From contig DATHOE010000011.1 of NCBI GenBank assembly GCA_035485275.1, positions 82,802 through 146,801 of the forward strand: a stretch of DNA of 64,000 bases, in the 5' to 3' direction. This DNA comes from DAIDJD01 sp035485275 (GTDB lineage Bacteria > Oederibacteriota > JAJYGY01 > DAIDJD01). The notes below the pieces were generated by a model, which was not told where the DNA came from, ran no database searches, and saw only the letters and a program-made list of their open reading frames with translations. Positions within the stretch are counted from its first letter, which is position 1, and each line of letters opens with the position of its first letter. Both the position numbers and the translations under genes were made by a program. Of this stretch, positions 50,741-58,036 are shown one piece after another.

Positions 50741-51482
50741 ACTAACCGCTCGCGACCTGACTATCCTTTGGTATACCTGGCAGCAGCGTTTCATGGCTGT
50801 GCGGCAGTTTCAGCGCCTGCTCTGGCCCCAGGGCGCGAACGTGACGGCCCGCAATCGGCTCAATGAACTGCGGGACGCCGGTTTTTTGGCGTCTGAAACT
50901 TTCCCCGTGGGGGTAGATCGTACTTTGTACTACAGTACCAAAGCAGGGAATCGGGCCTTGGTGGATGTGGGGATGCTTAGTGAGACCTTCGTAGGGGACT
51001 ATCCACGAAGACCCAAGGAAATGACTCTTAATCTGGACCATGATTTAAGGGTTACGGACCTAAGGATAGCCTTTGAGGAAACGGGAGCTATTCCAATTAC
51101 CTGGACTTCCGACCATCAGTTGCGTCAAAATCGTGGCAGCGCCGGACCCAATACTCGCTTCGCGGATGGGCTTTTCGAGTGGGAAGCAAAGGGCGAGCGC
51201 CACAAGGCAGTCTTGGAATATGAGAACGCTCGCTATAATCGAGACCGCTGGCCCAAAGTGCTGATGCGGCTGCGGTCCGTCCATGAAGACCGTCAGGTTT
51301 TCGTTGTGTGCCGTACTCCGGCCCGAGTAAGGTCCGCGTCGGCAATTATTCGAGGGACTAAGGTCTTCGCCGATCGTCCAGTTGGCTTGGTAATTGCCGA
51401 TTTTTTGTCGGTGACCGAAATGGGTCTCAAGTCTGGCTTCACGGATCTAGAGGGTCACCCCTTTACCAAGATTGATGGCTAG
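50724..51482 (+). CDS. Replic_Relax-like protein (replication/relaxation family)
   Basis: A 252-aa protein. It opens with a winged-helix-like segment (LTARDLTILWYTWQQRFMAVRQFQRLL ... ARNRLNELRDAGFL in outline), the hallmark of the replication-relaxation (PF13814-type) family found beside coupling proteins on mobile elements. A later part (HKAVLEYENARYNRDRWPKVLMRL) has a nuclease-like look (E-x-E-x-A-R). The GTG at 50724 has GAGG upstream and overlaps the coupling protein gene by 17 bp. It may substitute for or recruit the transfer relaxase; this is not proven. Confidence 0.7.
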   Translation: MPKNPELTARDLTILWYTWQQRFMAVRQFQRLLWPQGANVTARNRLNELRDAGFLASETFPVGVDRTLYYSTKAGNRALVDVGMLSETFVGDYPRRPKEMTLNLDHDLRVTDLRIAFEETGAIPITWTSDHQLRQNRGSAGPNTRFADGLFEWEAKGERHKAVLEYENARYNRDRWPKVLMRLRSVHEDRQVFVVCRTPARVRSASAIIRGTKVFADRPVGLVIADFLSVTEMGLKSGFTDLEGHPFTKIDG

Positions 51483-51582
51483 GCCGATTTTTCAGAATAA
51501 GAACTGGAGAAGATCCTGGTTGCCTAGATTTTGCGCATTTTGACGATATTTATCGGTAAACTTCAGAATCGAGAGGGATGGA

Positions 51583-53583
51583 ATGGAAACAGACAAAACT
51601 AAAATAAATCCAGGGATTCACAAAGATTTCAGAATGGAAAGATTTGGATCCAATGAGCAACGAATTATTTCGAAGATGAAAAATGAATGGTACGTGACCA
51701 GTAGCGGGGAACATGTCCAAATGGCGAGATCAGAATATGATTTTTTCTTGGTAAAACCCACTGCCGCAATTTCTGAAATGTTTAATTTGGAACGCGAGAT
51801 TGTGGTTGTGTTCAGTCCATATAATAAATTTGAACCTAGGTCGCTTGATGTTTTTGAAAGGGCCCGCCAACGTTTCGAGGCCATGCGTATAGAGACGGTT
51901 TGTTATATTATAATTTCTCTCGATCCATTAGTGGAAACTGCGGCTGATAATCTTTTGAAAAGTCAGCCCGAGCATCCAATAGTAATTCCTTTTACTTACG
52001 ATGAATTATTAAATAGCTATGACGACTATTTTTTCAGAAACAGATTTAGAAAACATTTTTATACACGTGATCTATTTTCTTTTTTGTCACCTTTGAAAAA
52101 AGATACATATTTCTTTGGTCGAAGTGAGTTACTACAAGAGATTGTAAATAGGCATCGATCGGGTGAACATACAGGTCTATTTGGCCTGAGAAAAAGCGGA
52201 AAAACTTCGATTGTATATGCCATTGAACGACATCTTAAGGCCAACGGTAATTTATTTATTTCCATCGATTGTGAGATGCCTTCGATACATCAATTGAGAT
52301 GGAACGAGTTGCTACGAAAAATTGTGAAAGATTATTATACAGTTTTGGGACTTGAAATTCCTAAAACGGGTGACAGTTATCAAGAAAAGAATGCAGCTAC
52401 GACTTTTTCGTCCGATATGTTAAAGGCTTTTAATGCGAGTTCAAAAGCTTCGGTTATGATTCTTTTTGACGAGATTGAAAGGATATCACCGAAGACAGGT
52501 TCTTCCGTTCCATGGCGAGATGGCGTAGATTTTATTTATTTTTGGCAAACTTTACGGGGTTTTTTTCAACGCAATCCAACCGTTTTGACTTATATGTTAG
52601 TTGGGACAAATCCCAGCTGTGTCGAAGAGGCGTTTTTTTCGGGCCATGAAAATCCTCTATTTTGTTCTGTGCCATCGCAATATTTGCCCTCTTTCACGTA
52701 CCCGCAGGTATTGCAGATGGTAAGGAAACTTGGGAGGTATATGGGTCTTAATTTCGATGAGATTGTCTGTGCGAAATTAACGGAAGATTTGGGCGGTCAT
52801 CCATTTCTTATTCGTCAAGTGTGTAGCCACCTTCAAAAAGCATGTAAAGGTGACAGACCTGCAGTAATTGATAAGGCCCTATATGAAAAAGTAAACATTA
52901 ATTTAAATGATATTGCTGGAGAGTATTTTGAAATGATGTTAACTGTGTTGCGCGAATGGTATCCCGACGAATATGAGATGCTTACGCTATTAGCCCAGCG
53001 GGATCTAGAAAAATTTAATCGTCTTGCCCAAACCAATGAAAAATATACGAAACATCTTTTGGGGTATGGTTTGATCCACCACGGACCAAATGGATATTCC
53101 TTTGCCTTAGAGGCAGTGCGAATTCATCTCATGAAAATTCACGAATATGAAAAACTAAATTTATCTATAGAAGAAAAATGGACAGAAATTACAATTCGAA
53201 GGAATAAAATCGAACGAGAATTGAGAACATTGGTCAAGAATACGTTAGTAACAGTGGTAGGCCGTTCAAAAGCCCTACAAAATGCTTTGGCTTCATTAGA
53301 TGGAGATCGCCGTACGAAGCTACCAAATGATCTAGCAATTATTTTTGATCGGGAAAAATCACCGCTATTTTTTTTGGATTTGATTAATATTATTATTCGA
53401 GAATGGGAATATTTCAAAAATATTTTTGAATGCGAGAAGGATAAGGCAAATATTGTTCTTCGAGAGATAAACAAATTCGGGCGTCCAGAAGCTCATGCGA
53501 AAGCAATATCGACAGATGAATTTACGCAATTGAGATTACATTTCAAAATGCTGGAAGGAATTTTAAGTACGTGGAGCAGTTAA
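51583..53583 (+). CDS. Large P-loop ATPase (STAND/AAA-like), low GC
   Basis: A 666-aa protein encoded in strongly AT-rich DNA, unlike its neighbours. Residues 1-165 form an unassigned N-terminal domain. Walker A is GLRKSGKT (201-208) and Walker B is VMILFDEIERI with Asp296-Glu297; later LTEDLGGHPFLIRQVCSHL is the winged-helix part typical of AAA_14/STAND ATPases. The C-terminal 150 residues are helical and end with FGRPEAHAK (632-640), reminiscent of HEPN motifs but one residue short of R-x4-6-H. Architecture and context suit a defence sensor-effector. No partner gene is adjacent. Confidence 0.75.
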   Translation: METDKTKINPGIHKDFRMERFGSNEQRIISKMKNEWYVTSSGEHVQMARSEYDFFLVKPTAAISEMFNLEREIVVVFSPYNKFEPRSLDVFERARQRFEAMRIETVCYIIISLDPLVETAADNLLKSQPEHPIVIPFTYDELLNSYDDYFFRNRFRKHFYTRDLFSFLSPLKKDTYFFGRSELLQEIVNRHRSGEHTGLFGLRKSGKTSIVYAIERHLKANGNLFISIDCEMPSIHQLRWNELLRKIVKDYYTVLGLEIPKTGDSYQEKNAATTFSSDMLKAFNASSKASVMILFDEIERISPKTGSSVPWRDGVDFIYFWQTLRGFFQRNPTVLTYMLVGTNPSCVEEAFFSGHENPLFCSVPSQYLPSFTYPQVLQMVRKLGRYMGLNFDEIVCAKLTEDLGGHPFLIRQVCSHLQKACKGDRPAVIDKALYEKVNINLNDIAGEYFEMMLTVLREWYPDEYEMLTLLAQRDLEKFNRLAQTNEKYTKHLLGYGLIHHGPNGYSFALEAVRIHLMKIHEYEKLNLSIEEKWTEITIRRNKIERELRTLVKNTLVTVVGRSKALQNALASLDGDRRTKLPNDLAIIFDREKSPLFFLDLINIIIREWEYFKNIFECEKDKANIVLREINKFGRPEAHAKAISTDEFTQLRLHFKMLEGILSTWSS

Positions 53584-53700
53584 GAAATACTTGAAGGAAG
53601 TTTTGAGCCAAGCTTCGGTTAGGGGCACAACGCACGGGGCTCGTGCAGCTAACGAAAGTCTGGTGCGTTGATCCATGTCTTTTAAGAGGGGGTTTGCCAA

Positions 53701-54342
53701 GTGAAATGTCCGAATTGCAAACTCGAAAATCCTGGAAACGCTATTATGTGCGATTGCGGCTATAATTTTGAAGTTGGACACGTGATTTCCCCCGGTGAAG
53801 ACGAAGTTGGGGGGGCGGGGGTCGCCGGAAAGCCTAAGGACCTGATTTCTTTTGAGCAAACTCGGCTACAAGGTGGAGAACGGACGATTCGTTTTTTGAG
53901 CGGCTCCGTTGGTGAATTTATGGGTAAGGGTGCTAACAGTTTGGTTAATGGCGTCGTAATATTGACTAATCAACGTGTCGTTTTCTATTCGAGGCCTGGT
54001 CTCTTCAGTCAACCCAGAATTGAAAGCTCCCGATTAGACAAAATTAATTCTGTTGATAGTGGCAGAACTGGAATAATTTCGTTTTTCTTCTATATTAAAT
54101 TTGTAACATCGGGGAATAGTCTTACGGTGTCGGTTCCAGCATTGACTAAACAAACACAGGAATTTATTGATGCTGTTATCCTAGCGGTTGAAGATGCCAA
54201 AGGGAAATCTTCAATATCGGAAACAAGCTCCACTGCGCCTTCGTTAGCAGGGGAGCTCTCGAAGCTGGCAGCATTGGCTGCACAGGGCGTTTTGACGAAA
54301 GAAGAATTTGAACGTGCAAAGGCAAAACTTTTGAGCAAGTGA
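53701..54342 (+). CDS. Zinc-ribbon, PH-like and SHOCT domain protein
   Basis: A 213-aa protein with a GTG start. The N terminus MKCPNCKLENPGNAIMCDCG is a zinc ribbon (two CxxC/CxC pairs). Residues 50-160 (GGERTIRFLSGSVGEF, NGVVILTNQRVVFYSRPG, RLDKINSVDSGRTG, IKFVTSGNSLTV) match bacterial PH-like domains. The last 35 residues (LAGELSKLAALAAQGVLTKEEFERAKAKLL) are a SHOCT motif. Such proteins are widespread and of unknown role. It is slightly AT-rich. Confidence 0.75.
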   Translation: MKCPNCKLENPGNAIMCDCGYNFEVGHVISPGEDEVGGAGVAGKPKDLISFEQTRLQGGERTIRFLSGSVGEFMGKGANSLVNGVVILTNQRVVFYSRPGLFSQPRIESSRLDKINSVDSGRTGIISFFFYIKFVTSGNSLTVSVPALTKQTQEFIDAVILAVEDAKGKSSISETSSTAPSLAGELSKLAALAAQGVLTKEEFERAKAKLLSK

Positions 54343-54620
54343 GTTCCAACTTGGTTGTACTGCTAGTTAACGCGCGAAATGGTTTTAAAATCAGCGGCCG
54401 GCTGGACCAGCCCGATCCACCGGCAGGGCCAGACGGTCGAACATTTTTTTGACCTTCATAGTCTGCACGACAACCGCATATCCGCCAATTAGACGCCGAT
54501 AATTTTTCTATCGCACGAAGTACGATATTTGGTTTCTCGATCTGAATTCTTCGTAATTAATTGTAGCATATGCTACTTTTTTATTGACTCGAGTGAGCGC
54601 ATTAATGTATAGTGCGCAGC
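54343..54620. other. Intergenic region with promoter of XRE gene
   Basis: 278 bp without a gene; its right part is AT-rich and includes TAGCATATGCTA (12-bp palindrome near 54564) and the promoter at 54584-54613. Confidence 0.5.
54584..54613 (+). promoter_or_regulatory. Promoter of XRE-excisionase-integrase operon, leaderless
   Basis: TTGACT (54584-54589), an 18-bp spacer and TATAGT (54608-54613). The ATG at 54621 is 7 bp after the -10, so transcription should start on the start codon, as for several host genes. Confidence 0.78.
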
Positions 54621-54965
54621 ATGAAGACCCTCAGCGAATATCGCAAGATCGACGGAGCATGGGTGAAGGCGCTGCGAAAGGCCCTCGGGTTCAACCAGCA
54701 CGAGCTGGCTGAATGCCTGGGTGTATCGCGCTCAGCGGTGGCACGCTGGGAACTCGGCGCCTTCAACCCCTCCCGCCTGGCGCTCAAGGTGCTCATGGAA
54801 TTCGCGGATGCGAACCGCGGAAGCCGGAGCGGCTTAAGCAAGGGGCGTGGAACTTCGTCGGTTAAGCGTCCAGTTCGCTACACTCAGCGCAGCCATAAAC
54901 GGAGAAGCCATGTTCCAGCTCAACGGATCGCAGGTACAAGAAAGGCAAAAAGAAAGCGGCACTGA
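54621..54965 (+). CDS. XRE-family regulator of the integration module
   Basis: A 114-aa protein. The HTH lies at residues 12-60 (VKALRKALGFNQHELAECLGVSRSAVARWELG, recognition helix SRSAVARWE); the tail from about 70 is rich in Arg, Lys and Ser. The ATG at 54621 fits the leaderless promoter. The gene overlaps the excisionase-like gene by 56 bp in another frame, and the integrase follows, so it probably controls integration and excision. Confidence 0.82.
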   Translation: MKTLSEYRKIDGAWVKALRKALGFNQHELAECLGVSRSAVARWELGAFNPSRLALKVLMEFADANRGSRSGLSKGRGTSSVKRPVRYTQRSHKRRSHVPAQRIAGTRKAKRKRH

Positions 54966-55284
54966 TCTATCGGTTCAAAGAGAACTTCCGGGAACGTCAG
55001 GGTCCTTTTGTAAGGTGCTTTGGACGGTTCAGGACCTGGCCAAATTCGCCCAGCTCAGCGCATCCAAAATATACCGGGACGCGGAAGCCGGCCTGATCCC
55101 CTGCAAGCGTTGGGGCAGGACCGGCCAGGGTAAGAAGGCGGTTTTGAGGTTTCATCCCAATGAGATACTCGCCTGGCTGGACGCCGGTTGCCCTGTCCCG
55201 CGCCTTTCTAAGGCGCTTGTGGAGCCCCCAAAAGAAGCTAAAATGTCTGTGCGGAAAACGGTAGGGGAAGGAGCCAACCTGTGA
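54910..55284 (+). CDS. Excisionase-like HTH protein
   Basis: A 124-aa protein with a MerR/AlpA-type DNA-binding domain: LWTVQDLAKFAQLSASKIYRDAEAG, LIPCKRWG and the wing KAVLRFHPNEILAWL (residues about 35-90). Proteins of this form serve as recombination directionality factors for tyrosine integrases. GGAG is 7 bp before the ATG at 54910. Its stop overlaps the integrase start (GTGA), showing translational coupling. Confidence 0.8.
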   Translation: MFQLNGSQVQERQKESGTDLSVQRELPGTSGSFCKVLWTVQDLAKFAQLSASKIYRDAEAGLIPCKRWGRTGQGKKAVLRFHPNEILAWLDAGCPVPRLSKALVEPPKEAKMSVRKTVGEGANL

Positions 55285-56579
55285 AACCCTACCGTAAAAG
55301 TGCCGGGCTCAACCCGGACGGAACTAAGCGTTTTTCGCCCTACTGGTGGATATCGTTTGAGGACGCTGGCGGTCGCCGCGTTCACGAGTCCACCCAGACT
55401 ACGAACCTGACGGAAGCCAAGGCCATCTTGGCGGACCGCCAGGCCGCGGTGAGATCGAAGGGCCTGTTCTTTGAAAATCTAGCCAAGGAGTTCACGTTCA
55501 AGGAGATGGCCGAGGACTACTTCGCCTGGAACGTGCTGCAGCACAAGTCCGGGCGGCAGCAGGTCAAGCCGCGTCTGGTTCATCTGGTGGCTTTCTTCGG
55601 CCGCCAGGACATCGCCAAGATCAGTTCCCAGGACCTGATCAACTACAGAGCCAAACGGCTGAAAGAGAAGGTTGGCGGGGTGCATTCGACCAAGTGTGTT
55701 TCCGCCAGCACGATCAACCGGGAACTGGACACCCTTAATGCCGCCTACAATTGGGCCAAAGGGGAGGACAAATACCGGAATATGATCCGGTATAACCCCT
55801 ATGTCCGGAGAAAGCACCGTACCAAGGAGCCGGATTCGGCCAGGGGGTGGTTCGACTCGGAAGGGAAACGGCGTTTTCTTGAGGCCGTCGACCAGCTGCC
55901 GGCCACCAAGAAGCATTTTCCACCGGACTTGCTTCGGGACATCGTGATCGTGCTTTGGGCGACTGGCATGCGGATCGTGGAGTGCCTGAGCCTGCGGAAG
56001 CGCCAGGTCAAACTGGAATATTGCCTGGTTCAACTGGAGGGTTGGCAGACCAAGAACAAGAAGGCCGGGGACGTGGATTTGAGGACCGACGAGGCTTTCC
56101 AGGTCTTCCGGCGGGCCTGCCAGGGCAAGAAGGACAATGACCTGGTGTTCAACTGGCCTGACGGGGATGCCTTGCGGCAACCCGAACGGTGCAAAAAAAA
56201 GCGGCTGCCGGGGGAAATCCCGTATTCGGCGGTCCAGTCGGCATTCAAGGCCGCTTGTGCTGTAGCGGGGCTGTCCAACATAACCCTGCACTCCTGCCGC
56301 AAGACCGCGGCCACGGAAATGGCCATCGAAGGGTATTCGCCCCTGGCGATCAAGGACGCTTTGCACCACCAGGACATCACCACCACCCTTCGATACATCA
56401 GCCAGACCGCAGTAAGCCAAGCGCAGAGGCAGAAAAGGAACCAGTTGAAAGTTCCGGGCACTTTCGGCGATACTGTGGGCCCTTCAGGGGGAGTCGCGGC
56501 ATCTGGGACCGGAAATTCTGCTACACAGGTGCTACACAAACCCCTTTCGGGGCAAGAGCAAGTGCACGAGACCCAATGA
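55281..56579 (+). CDS. int: Tyrosine recombinase (integrase)
   Basis: A 432-aa integrase with a GTG start. N-terminal arm-binding and core-binding domains occupy residues 1-180. The catalytic domain shows Arg231 in WATGMRIVECL, a Lys near 258 in QTKNKK, His337-x2-Arg340 in HSCRKTAATEMA, His362/363 in ALHHQDITTTL and Tyr372 in LRYIS, so it should be active. It ends 10 bp before the intact tRNA-CAT gene, its presumed target. The last 50 residues, past the catalytic core, cover the DNA that carries the 22-bp terminal repeat. Confidence 0.93.
   Translation: MKPYRKSAGLNPDGTKRFSPYWWISFEDAGGRRVHESTQTTNLTEAKAILADRQAAVRSKGLFFENLAKEFTFKEMAEDYFAWNVLQHKSGRQQVKPRLVHLVAFFGRQDIAKISSQDLINYRAKRLKEKVGGVHSTKCVSASTINRELDTLNAAYNWAKGEDKYRNMIRYNPYVRRKHRTKEPDSARGWFDSEGKRRFLEAVDQLPATKKHFPPDLLRDIVIVLWATGMRIVECLSLRKRQVKLEYCLVQLEGWQTKNKKAGDVDLRTDEAFQVFRRACQGKKDNDLVFNWPDGDALRQPERCKKKRLPGEIPYSAVQSAFKAACAVAGLSNITLHSCRKTAATEMAIEGYSPLAIKDALHHQDITTTLRYISQTAVSQAQRQKRNQLKVPGTFGDTVGPSGGVAASGTGNSATQVLHKPLSGQEQVHETQ
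56519..56540 (+). repeat. 22-bp terminal repeat (right), possible integrase arm site
   Basis: Identical to 24655-24676; two GCTACACA octamers 11 bp apart. It lies within the integrase 3' coding end, 50 bp before the tRNA. The two copies are read in different frames and so are conserved as DNA, not protein. Confidence 0.65.
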
Positions 56580-56589
56580 ATACGGCTAT

Positions 56590-56666
56590 GGCGGGATAGC
56601 TCAGCTGGTTAGAGCAATGGTATCATAAACCATGGGTCGGGGGTTCAAGTCCCTCTCCCGCTACCA
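56590..56666 (+). tRNA. tRNA with CAT anticodon (elongator Met or Ile2), attR
   Basis: A full 77-nt cloverleaf. Acceptor GGCGGGA pairs with TCCCGCT (G1-U72), the D stem is GCTC/GAGC, the anticodon stem is ATGGT/ACCAT with loop ATCATAA (anticodon CAT), the T arm has GTTCAAGTC, and CCA is encoded. A CAT tRNA may be elongator methionine or the isoleucine-2 tRNA modified by TilS, whose gene lies next door; sequence alone does not decide. Its 5' half (56590-56628) is supplied by the integrated element. Confidence 0.93.
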
Positions 56667-56673
56667 TTCATAA

Positions 56674-56705
56674 GCGAAGGCCTTCCTGAAAGGGAAGGCC
56701 TTCGC
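56674..56705 (+). terminator. Hairpin after tRNA gene
   Basis: GCGAAGGCCTTCC (56674-56686) pairs perfectly with GGAAGGCCTTCGC (56693-56705) around a 6-nt loop. No T-run follows, so it may be a processing or termination structure. Confidence 0.65.
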
Positions 56706-56740
56706 CATATTGGAACCATTCCTTTTGGGGCGGCCCGCGC

Positions 56741-57988
56741 GTGGGACCTGTCGAGACCATCGAGGCGTTCCTGGCCCAGCCCGCCCTGAAGCGGATGCCC
56801 CGGCGCCTGCTGGTGGCGCTGTCGGGCGGCGCGGACAGCGTGGCGCTCCTGCGGGCCTCGGTCCTGGCCGGCCCGAAGTCCGGCTGGCGGGTGGAGGCCC
56901 TGCACTGCGACCACGGCCTGCGCGGCCGGGACTCGCGGGCGGACGCGGCTTTTGTGAAGGCCTTGTGCGAACGCTTGAAGGTTCCCCTAAAGGCCTTCAG
57001 CGCGGACCTGAAGGCCGGTGCGGGTTTGGAGGAACGGGCCAGGAACTGGCGCAGGGCCTGCTACCGCCGTGCGGCTAGGGACTGCGGGGCCGCCCTGGTC
57101 CTGCTGGGGCACCATGTCCGGGACCAGGCGGAAACCGTGCTCTTGAACCTGGTCCGGGGAAGCGGCGCGGCCGGGGCCGCAGGCATGACGATGCTTGCGC
57201 CGCTGGATTCTGCGGCCGGACCGCGTTTGGGGCGCCCCTTCCTGGGATTGGAACCCGCGCAGTTGAAGCGATGGTTGCGCAGCCTGCGCCAGCCTTGGCG
57301 CGAGGACGCCAGCAACCGCGACGTGGACTTCGCCCGAAACCGCATCCGTTTGAGGGTCCTGCCCGAGTTGGAGACGCTGAACCCCAAGGCCGCGGCCCAT
57401 TTGGCCGAATTCGCGGCGAAGCTGGCTCCTTCGAAGCGCGGCAGGGAAAAGGATTTGGCGGGCCTCCTGCGCCTGGACCAGGGCGCCCGACAAAGGGCTG
57501 CCAAGGCCCTGGCACGCGGCAAGGGAAGCGCGGACCTCGGACAAGGCTGGAGTTTGGAATTGAGCTCCGGCCGCGCCAGGGTGCTGGCGCCGGACGCCGC
57601 GCTGGACCTGGCGGTGGGGAGCTCAGTCTGGGGCGATTGGCGCTTTGAACTCAAACTGGCGGTGCCCAGCGCGCGTAAATTAAGTGAAACCGGGGCTTTT
57701 TGGTTCGCCCCGGGCCTCCTGAAGGCCGGGGCGAGGCTGAGATCCCTGAAAGCCGGGGAACGGCTGAAGCCCTTCGGGTTTGGGGGGCGCCGCAAGGCTG
57801 CGGATCTTTTGCGGGAGGCGGGGGTGCCCGCCTGGGACCGCGAAAGCTGGCCGGCCCTCGAAGCCGAAGGCCGTCTTCTGGCACTGCCCGCGGCGCGGCG
57901 GGGTACGGGCTTTGAGGCCGAGGCGGGGCGGAAGGCCCTGCGCTTAACCTGGAAATATAGCGGCGTGGACAAGACCTCCCTTAAGTGA
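56741..57988 (+). CDS. tilS: tRNA(Ile)-lysidine synthetase
   Basis: A 415-aa enzyme that converts C34 of tRNA-Ile2 (CAU) to lysidine with ATP and lysine. The PP-loop motif SGGADS is at 28-33; HCDHGLRG, LGHHVRDQAETVLLNLVRGSG and REDASNRDVDFARNRIR are standard TilS segments. The C-terminal domain contains RLKPFGFGGRRKAADLLREAGVP, the TilS substrate-binding region. The start is GTG at 56741. It follows the tRNA-CAT gene directly and precedes ftsH, a common tilS-ftsH pairing. Confidence 0.92.
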   Translation: MGPVETIEAFLAQPALKRMPRRLLVALSGGADSVALLRASVLAGPKSGWRVEALHCDHGLRGRDSRADAAFVKALCERLKVPLKAFSADLKAGAGLEERARNWRRACYRRAARDCGAALVLLGHHVRDQAETVLLNLVRGSGAAGAAGMTMLAPLDSAAGPRLGRPFLGLEPAQLKRWLRSLRQPWREDASNRDVDFARNRIRLRVLPELETLNPKAAAHLAEFAAKLAPSKRGREKDLAGLLRLDQGARQRAAKALARGKGSADLGQGWSLELSSGRARVLAPDAALDLAVGSSVWGDWRFELKLAVPSARKLSETGAFWFAPGLLKAGARLRSLKAGERLKPFGFGGRRKAADLLREAGVPAWDRESWPALEAEGRLLALPAARRGTGFEAEAGRKALRLTWKYSGVDKTSLK

Positions 57989-58036
57989 TAGCGTGTAATT
58001 TCAACCTTTTTTCGCGCCAGACGCGTCGGGAAACCC

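Larger units (their letters stand above)
24485..56589. mobile_element. 32.1-kb tRNA-integrated element (putative mobilizable element with defence-like cargo)
   Basis: Bounded by a 39-bp direct repeat of the 5' half of a tRNA-CAT gene (24485-24523 and 56590-56628). A tyrosine integrase and excisionase-like gene sit at the right border, and a ParA-ParB-VirD4-like-Replic_Relax block lies at 47.2-51.5 kb. No relaxase, mating-pair genes, replication initiator or phage structural genes are recognized. Many cargo genes are poorer in GC than the host. Mobilization by a helper element is an inference from gene content. Confidence 0.8.
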
